From Lasiosphaeria ovina (lineage: Eukaryota > Ascomycota > Sordariomycetes > Sordariales > Lasiosphaeriaceae), in the NCBI GenBank assembly GCA_033439765.1, contig JAULSN010000009.1:744001-808000 (forward strand): DNA of 64,000 bases. The letters are read 5' to 3'. Each line of letters opens with the position of its first letter. Position 1 is the first letter of the stretch. The notes under the pieces are model-generated. The model was not told the origin of the DNA. It saw nothing but the letters and a program-made list of their open reading frames with translations, and did no database searches. The position numbers and the translations under genes were made by a program. Shown here piece by piece: positions 19,331 to 29,774 of the stretch.

Positions 19331-19489
19331 GTTTCATGGTATGCATGCACAGCATAGCGACTCTTCCGCGTTTCCCGATACCGATCCAGTTCGCCTCGCA
19401 GCACAGCAGCGACAGCATAGCACCGGAGGGACTGGCGAGAGGAGCGCTTCTTTCTCAACCACCCCGAGCGGAACCGCGTGCCGAGAACC

Positions 19490-19870
19490 CAATGTAGCAT
19501 CAACGCACTCCGAAGCACGCTGCGGGTTGCTCTTCTGGCAGCACACGCAGGCCGCGCGCTGCCCGGCGTCGTCGTCGAAGTCGAGGCTACGGTCAAAGAC
19601 GCTTGAGGCGCGGCTCGACGCGGTGGCGTTCCGGAGCGCCCCGCGCTCCCCGTACTCGAGGGCGATATTAAGCCCCTCGGCGATGCCCAGCAGCTCCCCG
19701 TGGTCGATGTGCGGGCAGCCGCGGCACGTCCCAGGCGCGCGCGAGGTGCGGACCGGCCGTCTGGGCCGGCGGCCGGTAGACGACGGCGTAGCCGCCCAGC
19801 CCCCGGGGGCGCGCGGGCCGAGGGGCGGCACGTGTCTCGACGCGTCGGCAAAGAAAACACACTGCTGCCG
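19490..19870 (-). pseudogene. RNase H-like fold remnant, frame-broken
   Basis: Minus-strand pieces in two frames read GGYAVVYRPPAQTAGPH and then HIDHGELLGIAEGLNIALEY with GERGALRNATA. The order of a Gly-Gly beta-hairpin, a D-x-x-E helix (here DHGELLGIAEGL) and a following strand resembles RNase H-fold proteins found beside fungal retroelements. The first catalytic Asp region is weak (FADASRHVPP). The segment sits immediately before the LTR-like repeat at 19894. It could be the tail of an older element or a domesticated relative; I am not certain. Confidence 0.35.
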
Positions 19871-19893
19871 CCCTTTCTGGTCGACTCTGAGAT

Positions 19894-19976
19894 TGTGTCA
19901 GAAAGACCATACTAATTCGGGTATGGTTGATGACAGGGCCTGCACAGGCCACTGTAATTAAACCACCTTTTCCACA
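19894..19976 (+). repeat. Left 83-bp LTR-like repeat
   Basis: Near-identical to 27933-28015. Contains the short inverted motif CCATAC...GTATGG. Similarity to the right flank may extend about 30 bp further (AAGTCCCGGACC against GGTCCCCGGACC). Confidence 0.8.
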
Positions 19977-20159
19977 CGGAATACAACAACAAGTCCCGGA
20001 CCGCCCTGCATGCAGGTATGCGAGACCCCGGGCACGCACACAGAGGGCACGGCACAATGCCGCCCTGCATTACGACTTCATCACGGCTTCAAGTCCCGGC
20101 AGGCACAACCCCGACCGCCGTCACCACTACGCGGCTGATCCGCAGCGAGTCGGCACCAC

Positions 20160-20490
20160 GGCAGGGCATGCCGTCTTCAGGGCATACTGCCCTCGGCACA
20201 AAGGTAGGGCACGATGCCCTCAAGCAGGTTAATATTTAACAGGACATGCCGTCGGGCACACGGCAGGGCACGCCGTCCTCCGGGCATGACGTCCTCCGGG
20301 CATACCGCCCTCGGCACATCGGCAGGGCATGACGCCCTCGGAGAGATCGGACACGTAACCTTCATGCACTTCGGCAGGGCATGCCTCCCTCGGGGCATAC
20401 AACCCTCAGTAACAACGGCACGGTAGGGCATGCCGTCTTCAAGGCATGCCGCCCTCGGGCACATGGCGGGCACACTGCCCCTCAACACAA
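20160..20490. repeat. Array of short hairpin motifs (AGGGCA-N3-TGCCCT type)
   Basis: Imperfect units about 35-45 bp apart contain quasi-palindromes, for example AGGGCATACTGCCCT, AGGGCACGATGCCCT and AGGGCATGACGCCCT. GGCATGCCGTC and CCCTCGGCACA recur between them. The core can fold on itself at each unit. The array is GC-rich, frames through it give artificial peptides on both strands, and it lies just inside the left LTR-like repeat. Confidence 0.7.
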
Positions 20491-21039
20491 CACAATATAC
20501 GACAAAATCCTCCACACCAAAGGAAGCCCCGACCCGGTGATGCCGGACTCGCAACGGCGAGAGGGGGTGGTAGCCGGGGTAAACCCCCGAGCAGGGACAA
20601 CAATGGCTCGCCTTTGCGGACCTCACACACCGGTAGGCCCGGGCATACACACATATAGTGCCCGGCACACATCACCACATTCGCATACCTAGGGCATGCA
20701 GGTGCCCTGCTGGCAAGCATCTTTCTTGGCAGACCGACTACAGCTGCCGACGGCACTAACAACAGCTGCCTACTGCACTAACAGCAGCTGCCTACGGCAC
20801 TGACAGCTGGTTACTTTCAACTTGAGGCTCAAAGGCGGAAAGGCCGGAAAACGCATTTTCAGGACCAAGCCTTCCAAACCCTGATCCTCCAGACTGACGG
20901 TCTAGTTGAGGCTCCCTGATAGGCGGGAGCACCTGGCAACAAACCCCTGATAGCCCGGCCCGAGGTAACAGGAATGTGTCCCCCGGTGGCCAGGGCATGG
21001 AATCCACTAAGCAGACTGCGGGCACGCAGAATATATGCA

Positions 21040-21520
21040 GCGGAGGACTGCATGCCGTACGCGGCCAGCCTCGCACTCGGAAGACCTAAATGCCGTACGC
21101 GGCTAGACACATGGTGAGGACCGTACCGTACGCGGTCATCCTCATAGGCAGGCAGAGCCGAATGCCGGACGCGGCTAGGCCACACACACCCAGTACTGAA
21201 TGCCGTACCGAGGATAAGCCCGGCGGCCAGTCACATGGAAGAGCGGAAGCCCGAGGAGTTGGTCCCGGCAGCTAGGCATATACCCAGTGCTGAATGCCGT
21301 ACCGGTAGAAAAAGATGCCGGCGGCCAGTCACATGGAAGACTTACGGAGCCGAGGAGTTGGTCCCAGCGGCAACACATGCACAACGGAGTGCGGAACCGG
21401 GGAGTTGGTCCCCGGCGGTCACACAACAGAGAGCCGAGTGCTGGACGCAGCTAAGCCTCACATGCAGAGGACTGCATGCCGAACCGAGGAATGATTCCCG
21501 GCGGCGAGCCTCATGCTCAT
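21040..21520. repeat. Imperfect repeat array with TGCCGTACGCGGC and GGAGTTGGTCCC cores
   Basis: The core TGCCGTACGCGGC or a variant recurs near 21053, 21091, 21126 and 21162. A second core, GCCGTACCG...GGCGGCCAGTCACATGGA, recurs near 21201 and 21295. GAGGAGTTGGTCCC occurs near 21255, 21352 and 21397 (the last with GGGG). Spacing changes from about 36 to about 95 bp along the array, so it looks like a mixture of two repeat families. No coding content. Confidence 0.65.
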
Positions 21521-21643
21521 ACATTCAGAGGATTACATACAACGAGGGACCCGCAGCGGGCCCGCAGGCATGTCGCCCTGTGAACATCACGGGCAGGCAA
21601 TAACAATATGACGCTCATACGGCTAAGTTGCCCTGTGAACGTC

Positions 21644-21661
21644 GGGGGGGGGGGGGGGGGG
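21644..21661. repeat. 18-G homopolymer
   Basis: An uninterrupted run of 18 G follows GAACGTC. It can form G-quadruplex structures and is a likely place for length errors in sequencing. GCCCTGTGAAC occurs both before it and about 60 bp upstream. Confidence 0.9.
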
Positions 21662-21794
21662 TGGGCAACACGGTAAAGCCTGCAGGGCGCCGTAGCCACA
21701 ACAACAAAGGATTGACAACATCATGAACCCCGGAGCCGGGACCCCTATACTGACCGCAGAAGACAGGCGGCAGTCAAGGACCCGGTAGGTAAGC

Positions 21795-21955
21795 ACACGG
21801 CAGGCACGGCAGGCACGGCAGGCACGGCCCCGGGCATGCCGTCGAACGCATGCACGGCAGGCACACAGGTGACACGCAGTTGACCTGCGTACATACATGG
21901 AGCCCCGGCAGGCTACGGCCCCGGGCATGCCGCGGGCACGCGGCGGGCACGCAGC
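21795..21955. repeat. GGCAGGCAC tandem array
   Basis: Short units CACGGCAGG are repeated near 21796-21825 and spaced variants (CCCCGGGCATGCCG) recur at 21829 and 21921, again with a central GGGCATGCC quasi-palindrome shared with the array at 20160-20490. Confidence 0.65.
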
Positions 21956-22091
21956 TAATACGCTAACAACACAGGAAAAGGATCCCTGTGAGCACAAGGA
22001 CTGTTGTTTACTGATAGCTATATAGGGTCAAAGACTCTGTTGTCTACGACCTTCCTTACATCACATTATACTCTCGAACTCAGGGGGTGGG

Positions 22092-22187
22092 CGCCCGGCA
22101 TGTGGGCATACCATTCGCCCGGCTTGCATACATACTAGTCACCCGATCTGTGGGCATACTAGTCGCCCGGCTTGTGGGCGCATCAGT
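22092..22187. repeat. Four tandem 24-bp units
   Basis: Exactly four units at 22092, 22116, 22140 and 22164. The consensus begins CGCCCGGCTTGTGGGCATA and ends with CTAGT. Differences between units are mainly substitutions, and spacing is constant at 24 bp. Confidence 0.85.
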
Positions 22188-22191
22188 CTTT

Positions 22192-22397
22192 ATTTACATC
22201 ATGAGAGGCCCTGAGCAGGAAGACTGACGGCATGAGCCACTCAGGGCCCGGCCAACGGAGGGGAATTTACCCACACAAGGTCATCTATTTACATCATGTG
22301 GCCCTGAGCAGACAGACTACTGGCATGAGCCACTCAGGGCCCGGCAACGCAAGCTCCTGAGCCGGAAAGACCGAAGGCAAGGGCCACTCAGGGAGCT
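22192..22397. repeat. Three repeats each carrying a long-stem hairpin
   Basis: Units start with ATTTACATCATG or related sequence. Unit 1 pairs GGCCCTGAG (22207-22215) with CTCAGGGCC (22240-22248). Unit 2 pairs the same arms at 22300-22308 and 22333-22341. Unit 3 pairs AGCTCCTGAG (22352-22361) with CTCAGGGAGCT (22387-22397). Loops of about 24-25 bases share GACTGACGGCATGAGCCA-like sequence. In unit 3 the outer stem differs on both sides in a compensating way. Confidence 0.75.
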
Positions 22398-22449
22398 ATT
22401 TACAGAGCCACAGGGTGGCCAGAGCATGAAGGACCCATTAAGGTTGCAC

Positions 22450-22679
22450 TGTCAGATTTAATGTATCTCCCTTTTCTTGTCTTCTATCTAAGTACGCTGG
22501 GTAGTCCAGTCTTTATAGAGCTACGCAGTAGGAAACTGACCTTGGCCGCAACTTAGGCCGCGTCTTACTCCTTGTTTGAGACCTTCTTCCTAAACGCACT
22601 AGCCGAGCTATCTGGCCCAGCCTGCTTCAACCTGTTTGACTATAGTTTGGGGCCTGTAACTGCCCCTTTCTATCTGACA
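22450..22679 (-). repeat. copia-1 LTR (3' LTR of the minus-strand element)
   Basis: 230 bp, near-identical to 27437-27666 and to the solo LTR at 5462-5689. The pol frame runs on through the polypurine tract into this LTR and ends at a TAG near 22670. Confidence 0.93.
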
Positions 22680-25600
22680 CACCCCCTCAGATGCAAGTCC
22701 CTATAGAAGCTTGGATCTGACTACCTTATAGGCTCAGCTAATCCAATCTGTCGTACGAATGCCTGGTGGAGAGAGTGGTTGAGAGCCTTAGTCAAACCGT
22801 CGGCCATCATGTCGGCCGATGGGGTATATTCTACCCTGATCTTCTGTTGACTGACTTCCTGACGTAACCAGTGGTTGTGGATATCCACATGCCGTAGCTT
22901 TGTTTGTAGTGTAGCTATCTCGGCCGTAACTAGCCGGATAGTCTGTTTATTGTCACACTGAATTCGAATGCGGTGATCGTCTAGCCGTACGGATAGGTCA
23001 GTCAGTAGTCGGCCTACAAAGAGGGCCTCTTTTGCTGCTTACGATAGAGCTAGGAGTTCGGCTTCCGTAGTTGAGGTTGTTACCGTATTCTGTTTACTGG
23101 CCCTCCAGCCGACTAGTCCACCAAATAGCTTTATGGCGTATGCTTAAGAGCTTTTTCGATCAAGACGGTTATCTATAAAGGAAGCGTTACTGGCTACGAT
23201 ATAGTCGTCCTCACCCCCTAGTTGTAAGGCTAGGTTACGTGTAGTATATAGGTAGTGTAACACTTGATCAGCTGCCTTGTGGTGTTGTGGGCCAGGGTTG
23301 TGATTGAATCTGACTAGTCTTGATATAGCGAAGGCGATGTCTGGCCTCGTAATTACGGCTGCGTATAGGATCGATCCAGTCTTCTTTTGGTAGGCTGTTG
23401 TAGAGCTGGGCTCGGCGGTACTATCGAAGGGGAGTAGTTCAACTACAGCCATAGGGACCTTGGTCTTGGTTGTAGGTAGTTGGCTAGCTAACCTGGCGAT
23501 CTTATCGATATAAGCTGTTTGAGATAGCCAGATTAGACCCCTCTTCCGATTTCTTATGACTTCAATCCCCAGGAACTACTATAAGTCGGCTCCGCCTGTA
23601 AGCTCGTATTTCTGTTGTAGCTGCCAGGCTAGTTGCTGTGCCTTAATCGTATCTTCCTTTCGATAGCCAAAGACTATATCGTCGACGTAGAAGAAGATAA
23701 GGATCCCATCTTTGATTAGGATATAAGGTTCGTATGGGACCGTCTGGAAGCCCAAGTCCAATAGGGTCCTCGTAAGCTCCTTTTGCCAGAGTAGTGGTGA
23801 CTGCCGTAGACCGTATAATGCCTTTTTTAGTCTTAGGACCTTACCCGGGTTCTTGTAGCCGGGTGGCATCTACATATAGACCGTGTCTTCCAAGTTGGCG
23901 TTGGCGAAGGCGTTGACTGCGTCGTACTGCTTGAGCTCTAGGTCAAATCTAGCCGTAATAGCCATTACTATACGGAAGGACCTAGCCGCTAGGGTGGCTG
24001 TATAGGTCTCTTGCTCTGTTGGCTTCTGTTGATCGCCCCTGACGACTAGTCTAGCCTTATACTTCTTGAAGGATCCGTCTTGGTTGACTTTGTAGGTATA
24101 GACCCATATACAATCGAGGACTTATTGGCCCTGTTGCCGTGGATCCTGCCGGTCGACCTCGATCCAGGACTGTATTGTATAGTGGCTGGCTAAGTGGTCT
24201 TCTTTAGCTTGTTGGAAGAGGGCCCCGAATGGATGGTCCTTAAGTTGGTGGTGCCACTTTGGTGGTGGTGGTAGGTCTTGACCGTATAGACTCTGTAGTC
24301 CATTTGGTCGTCGACTAAGCCGTTGGACCTCGGCCTTAGTCAGGGACTTAGTTCCAACTGGCTGGACTAGTCGGCCCGCTAGGAAGGCTGCTATCCACGG
24401 TTCAAAAGTAGATTGGCTAGTACTAGCTTGTTGAATAGGGATTGTGAGTAGTGCCGCTGTAGGAGAAAGAGAGGGTGTGGGATACGGTTCGAATTTTTTC
24501 GGAGTCTTCCTCTTCGTCTTCCTGGCCCCTATCTTCCTGGTCCCCGTCTTCGTCGTCTTCGAAATCTAGGATCGGTTGGACGACTATTTTATCTAGGATT
24601 GCTGGCTCGGGTACGTCTGGTTCGGCTAATTGGATATTGGTAAGGAGCTGGCTCAGTTCATCGAGTTGTATATGTAGGTAGTCGTCCTTCAATGCTTGGA
24701 GGTCCCCGCTGAAGGTCTCTTTTTCATTGAAGACGACGTCTCTTGTGCTAATGACCTTGTTAGTAAGTGGGTTCTAGATCCTGTAGATGTTTGAAGAGCT
24801 GTAGCCGACTAAGTAGCCGACCCAGGCTCTTAGCTCCAGCTTTGGATTCCACTGAGTTAGGTGCCTTGGCCGTGGGTATACCCCTTTCTAGGCGTTAGGA
24901 GTCAGGGCGAACGCCTTATACCCGTAGGCTCGAAGATGGGTCTGGTCTGGCTTCCTATTTTCCGTAACTATGCCGTCCCGATGAGCTAGGTAGGTATAAA
25001 AACGGTCGTATGGTGTAGCCCAGTTATAACCGTATTTGGGTGTTCGGCTATTTAGGTAGACTGCGGCTCTGGCGATCTCTGGCCATAGGGTAGCTGGGAG
25101 CCTGGCACCCGCTCTCATCGCTCTTACTTTGCTGGCTATTATACCCCCTAAGCGTTCAGCTCCGCCGTTCTGAGCGGGTGTATTAGGTGCCGATGGTTCA
25201 ACCTTAATCGAGCGTTGGTTAAAGACGGCCCTGATAACTGGTCTATTGAACTCGTTGTCGTATTCTACTACCCTCGGCCGTAGTTGGTATTGTTCTAGGA
25301 TACCGAAGAGGTGTTGTAGTACTTGGATAATCGAGTCTGCCTCTCTATTATAGAGGTAGTAGTCCTAGGCTAGGCTAGACCATCGGTCGGTAACTAGTAG
25401 CTGGTAGCGATAGTCGTTATATCCTTTATTATAGTCGAAGAGGTCGATAGCTAGCCGTGACCCAGGTCCTTCGTTATGTTCCCTAGGTTGCCGGCGTACC
25501 TGGATTTTGGTCTTGGCTTTACCGCAGGCCTCATAGTCAACCGTAGTAGGTCCTTTAATCCGTACGCCTTGGGAGTACTGGACTAGATGCTCTAGTGCTT

Positions 25601-27377
25601 GTGGGCCTGGGTGACCGAGTCGAAGATGCCACAGGTCTGCGAGTGCCTTACTAGGTCGTCTCTGGGTATAGGTATTGAACTTTTTACGGCGTATAGCGAA
25701 GGCCGCCCTGGAGTAACTGGTCGGTAGGTCCTCAAGGACGAATTGGTCGTATCGATCCGTAAGGTAGCCGAGAGTAGATCCGTCGGACCGCCTCAAGCAG
25801 TTATAGCCAGGACTGTTGTCCCACTAGATGCCGTGTTTTCGTAGTTGCCGTAAGGATACCAGATTACAGACGAATCTGGGGCAATAGGCTACATCTCTGA
25901 GCTTCAGGATACATTTGTTTTGTGGGCCCTGGATCTGGATATCCACGTCTCCGTATCCCTAGACCGGTACTGGGTTCTCCCCAGCCCATAGGTAGTCCCC
26001 GGGTAGAGCCTTCTTATAGTGGTTAAATCTAGATCTTTGGTTAAATATATATATAGTGGTTCCCGAGTCTAGGATAGCTGAGTGCTTCAGGGGATACTCA
26101 GCTATAGAGAAGGCTGCATTTGTAATCAGAAAGCTAGCTCGGCACCGACCGACTGCACGGCCTAGTCAATCTGACCTTTGGTGCCGTAGCCTCTCAACCT
26201 CTTTTTGAAGGTCTGGATCTTGTAGAGCTTCTTTGGCCCTGGTCCGAACATACTCTCTCTCCTGAAAGCCCTCAGGGGCCAATTCAGGGAAAGCGTAGAA
26301 GCATCGTGTAAGGTAGTGGAACTGGCCACAACAGGGGCATATAGTAGCAGTAGTCACCGCACCCGGGGCCTTCTTTGGCCTTTTCCTGGGTCCTTCTTCG
26401 GTACTGCCGCCACGCTGTCTTTTCCTTTAGCCTTTCTTTGGTTCCTCCCCGTCCATATCGGGTACGACTTCGCTACTAGGAGCGTCCTCCTGGTAGGCCT
26501 CTTTACCACCTTTTATAGCGGCAAAGGAGGGGCCAAACGAGCCTTTAGCTACGCGGTTGCTAACCGGTATCCGGGCCTTCGTCTGTGTCCTCACCTCCTC
26601 CCGAAAGTCGCGGGCAACCTCCCGATAGGTAAGGGTACCTTACTTGATACTGGACTTTTGAGCTACCTTATAGGCCGTGACCTAGCCGTTGAATATTGGT
26701 TTTACTGCGTTGGTAAAGTCGTCGAACCAGAACTGGGTTTTCTATATGTCTGGGATCCCTTTAACTAGCGCTATAGATATGGCTTTTTCCCATCGTTCAG
26801 ACCACTAGATTAGGGTCTCTTCTTTAGGTGGATTTTTGAATGGTTGGACCGCCGCCCTATAGTCGGTACGGGCATTATTGACGGCCTCGTCGTGATCGAT
26901 GCCAGCCTGTATAGTTAGGGCCTTATACCAGCGGGTAATCGACTCTTCTGACTTGCACGCTGTCTGCTGGAAGTGTAGGTTGACAGTCTTTAGGATCCAC
27001 TACTTCAGCCTTTTAATCTCATCGACTTGTTAAGTATAGTCCTTGAGGTTGGCTTGGTGTATATTCCACTCCATTTGGTAGGTGCGAAGGCCATCAGCCG
27101 TAAGGTCAGCGATCGTAATGAGTGGTCCAGAGGGTCCTGCAGGTTCTTCCTCGGCCATAGATTCGATACTGCCTCGGGCAGTAACAGTTGACTGGCTGGG
27201 AGTTCTGTGTTTGTGTCGTGCAGGGTCGGGAGCAGTAGGCTTGCTAAGGAAAGGAATCTGGCCTTGAATCTGGGTCCAGATATCCCCGGCGATAGCCTGG
27301 GACTTGAATTGTTCGTTCCAAGACTCCCAGTCCCTAGTGCTGGTAAGGTAGGCGGTCTGATCGTTGTTGGTAGTCAT
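22670..27377 (-). pseudogene. copia-1 gag-pol polyprotein
   Basis: Starts at ATG 27377 (MTTNNDQTAYL). Gag includes a Cys-rich segment (CPCCGQFHYLTRCFYAF, near 26310). The frame continues after a TGA to protease (AILDSGTTIYIF), the GAG-pre-integrase HHCC region (LWHLRLGHPGPQALEHL) and integrase (LAIDLFDY; then MRAGARLPATLWPEIARAAV, 25118-25060). An acidic linker (24423-24692) precedes RT (KQYDAVNAFANANLEDTVYM, KKALYGLRQSPLLW, FFYVDDIVF) and RNase H (TTSTTEAELLALS, and near the end MMADGLTKAL). RT copies element RNA into DNA in virus-like particles. Stops lie at Trp and Gln positions, e.g. GGADL followed by two TAG codons before FLGIEV. Total length is not a multiple of three, so an indel is also present. 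Confidence 0.9.
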
Positions 27378-27418
27378 TTTTGCTGTTTTTTGACGTAGTT
27401 GATAAGTCGGTAGGTTGG

Positions 27419-27436
27419 GCGTATGAGACTCTTAAT
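27419..27436 (-). promoter_or_regulatory. copia-1 primer-binding site, tRNA-Lys(CTT)-like
   Basis: The plus strand here reads GCGTATGAGACTCTTAAT, directly abutting the 5' LTR. This is the D-arm end, anticodon stem and anticodon loop (CTCTTAA) of eukaryotic tRNA-Lys with anticodon CUU. Minus-strand cDNA would thus be primed by the 3' end of a 5' tRNA half cut in or next to the anticodon loop, as known for Drosophila copia with tRNA-iMet. Confidence 0.65.
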
Positions 27437-27666
27437 TGTCAGATTTAATGTATCTCCCTTTTCTTGTCTTCTATCTAAGTACGCTGGGTAGTCCAGTCTT
27501 TATAGAGCTACGCAGTAGGAAACTGACCTTGGCCGCAACTTAGGCCGCGTCTTACTCCTTGTTTGAGACCTTCTTCCTAAACGCACTAGCCGAGCTATCT
27601 GGCCCAGCCTGCTTCAACCTGTTTGACTGTAGTTTGGGGCCTGTAACTGCCCCTTTCTATCTGACA
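27437..27666 (-). repeat. copia-1 LTR (5' LTR of the minus-strand element)
   Basis: 230 bp, near-identical to 22450-22679; promoter end of the minus-strand element. Followed on the plus strand by the target duplication TGCAC. Confidence 0.93.
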
Positions 27667-27932
27667 TGCACCAACAACACCAGGAATGTTGACATCAACA
27701 ACACCAAGGAAATCATCACCAACACGCACAGGGCATTGGAAGCTTACGGCATTGGAACTCAAGGCATTGGAAGCTCACCGCATACACTGCGTACGTGAGG
27801 GACAGGCATGGAAAGGAAGGAAGAGTGGACCTCGGCTGAATACAGGGCCTACGGCGACTTGGACATAGCCTCATTTTTGGGTCTTTTGTTTACTTTGGCA
27901 GTCGAATCCGGGAATGGCTTCAACTGAGGGGG

Positions 27933-28015
27933 TGTGTCAGAAAGACCATACTCATTCGGGTATGGTTGATGACAGGGCCTGCACAGGCCACTGTAATTAA
28001 ACCACCTTTTCCACA
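27933..28015 (+). repeat. Right 83-bp LTR-like repeat
   Basis: Near-identical to 19894-19976 and directly preceded by the purine-rich CTGAGGGGG tract at 27923-27932, the expected position of a plus-strand primer site before a 3' LTR. Confidence 0.8.
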
Positions 28016-29774
28016 GGGTCAACAGAGGTCCCCGGACCTGCCCTCTCTTCTTCTAGACATCATACAATACACTGGTTGGAATGGCCTCATTTTGGCTGCA
28101 TTGGCTACATTCTGGAATACAGCGTTTCTGACAGATTGCGCCGGCTCTGGGCCGCTTTTAGCATTGGAAATATCTCAATCTCTCTCTCTTCGGCGACTAT
28201 ATCCCAGAATCTTGGCTCAGTCTCTGTGTTACCGTTATCTATACCGTGCTTGTAGCGATGCTGTATTCCGAGCCGGGTTATTTTAAAGCGACGAAGGAGC
28301 GAATGAACGCTCTGTCGCGCCTAGTGTGCCGACCTAAGTCATGGAATATAGGTGGACACTCGAATATCTAGAGGATATGAGGATCTTTGTTTGGGATTTT
28401 CGTCCGAGCTTGGGTCTGATTCGTATCTGTCTAACAAACAAAAGAGCTCGGCGCCTCTTTTTTTTTTCTTTTTTTTCTTTCTTCTTTATGTTTTAACGCC
28501 AAAGATTGGATGAAACTGGAACGGCTTCCGACAACCCGGGCGAGTGCGGGGAAGATGGCGCTCCCCGGGTTACCACAACGGCGCCCTTGGTTGGCACTGT
28601 CGATGGCTGGGGCTCCTGAGAAGTCCGCACTGGGTTTGCAGGTCCTGCTCCCTCGATAACCTTGCCACTTTATACTAACTCGAGTTCCTTTCGTCCCACA
28701 AATTCCTCCCCTTCAACCCGGCGCCCAGAGAGGCCCCTGTTGGTCGGGGTTAGATTCATACGCCTCTCGTGTTCTCGACACCACGGAAGCGGTCCAAGTT
28801 GTAGGGACGAACACCAGGGTCGTCGGGCTCGTCCGAGTTTGCTCGAAGGGAACCCGGAGGGATATTTCAGAACGGAGGATGGTTCTGTACGTGCCGCCAT
28901 GCAAGCATACCTACGTGCTCGAATTTGCCTTCCCGCATCGAGAGAAGCCCCAATCTAGATAGTTTAGCTCACTTTAGCTTAGGCAATTGCGATCTCGATT
29001 ACCAGCCTCCCGCATCCAGACGAAGACGGCCGACCTTGTATGCCCTAGGCACTTCATCCTTGACAATCTTTTCAGCGGCTAAAAGCTCATTTCTTTTCCT
29101 GCGCAAGTATATGGCCGTCGGCTGCACCGGGACGGTACGCGAAAATAGCAGCATTTTCAATACTGCTTTGTTCAAAGAATACTGCTCTGTGAGCTACGCT
29201 CTTAAAAAGAGGTTTTCTTCTAATACTAAGGCTCTCGCAACGAGGGTCTCTCCCTATATACAACAACATCACAGGGTAAACAGAGGCAAAAAAGTCCGAC
29301 TTCAGGCCTGCCGAGGAAGGTCTTGGAAAGGCCCTGCAACCGCCCTGCGTGGCCTGGTTCCCGTTCCCTTACAAACTGTGGCTCTGAACAGCCTCAGCGG
29401 TCGGCAGCGCAAGACAACACACTTCGGCTGCCAACAACCAACAACGCGGCGCGGCGCGGCACAGCGAAGATTAGGTGCAAAAATTGACTTTTGCTTGTAC
29501 CTACCTGTACAACCCTGCTTCCTGAGCCATCCTTTTGACCAAAATTGCTTGGCGTCCAGCGCAGCCATTCCGACAGAGCGACGGGCGAAATGACCCTTAA
29601 GGATCCCGGGACTACCGCTGCGGACAACACGCCCCCTCCCTCTATCACGCCGAGCCGCCGGACCTGAACCGACGCCTGCTTTCTTTCCCTTGTCTCTTGA
29701 GCCATTCCGACATGCTGACTCGATGAGGTCGGATCACCACGATATCCAATCCAAAACGTGCATTAGAGCCTTCA
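28016..29774. other. Region without assignable genes
   Basis: Frames at 28662-28958 and 28925-29593 (plus) and 29302-29705 (minus) have no recognised domain and overlap antisense frames. A pyrimidine-rich run lies at 28458-28492 and a GC-rich (GCGGC) patch at 29446-29462. The 28040-28290 segment is open in one frame (LLLDIIQYTGWNGLILAALA) but unassigned. Confidence 0.4.

Larger units (their letters stand above)
22450..27666 (-). mobile_element. Complete Ty1/copia retrotransposon (copia-1), RIP-damaged
   Basis: A 5.2-kb element on the minus strand with two 230-bp LTRs (22450-22679 and 27437-27666), TG...CA ends and a perfect 5-bp target duplication TGCAC (22445-22449 and 27667-27671). The interior encodes gag, protease, integrase, reverse transcriptase and RNase H in the copia order (integrase before RT). 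A polypurine tract CTGAGGGGGTG precedes the 3' LTR, and a primer-binding site abuts the 5' LTR. The frame is broken by many TAG/TAA codons at Trp and Gln positions plus at least one indel, so this copy is inactive. It is nested inside the element at 19894-28015. A solo LTR of the same family is at 5462. Confidence 0.95.
19894..28015 (+). mobile_element. Large non-coding LTR-like element hosting a nested copia insertion
   Basis: Direct repeats of 83 bp (19894-19976 and 27933-28015) begin TGTGTCAGAAAGACCA and end TTTTCCACA, with few mismatches. The right copy is preceded by CTGAGGGGGTG, the same polypurine tract found before the 3' LTR of copia-1 (and CTGAGGGGGTA in copia-2), so the repeats behave as LTRs of a plus-oriented copia-type element. 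Between them, excluding the nested copia-1 (22450-27666), lie about 2.5 kb of tandem and hairpin repeat arrays and 260 bp of 3' sequence. The codons over the tract (LQLRGCVRK) resemble the end of the copia-1 pol (LHLRGCVR). No gag or pol is present. I could not find a target duplication, so the exact ends are uncertain. Confidence 0.6.

Noticed and set aside
20160..22190. CRISPR-like array
   Set aside because: Repeats are imperfect, vary in length, lack unique spacers of constant size and lie in fungal DNA next to LTRs; no cas genes.
27419..27436. A tRNA gene fragment
   Set aside because: Only 18 bp of tRNA-like sequence at the exact edge of an LTR; no acceptor, TPsiC arm or B box. It is a primer-binding site.
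19889..28020. Target-site duplication for the 83-bp LTR-like repeats
   Set aside because: Left flank GATTG and right flank GGGTC do not match; shifting the ends by a few bases did not help, so none is claimed.
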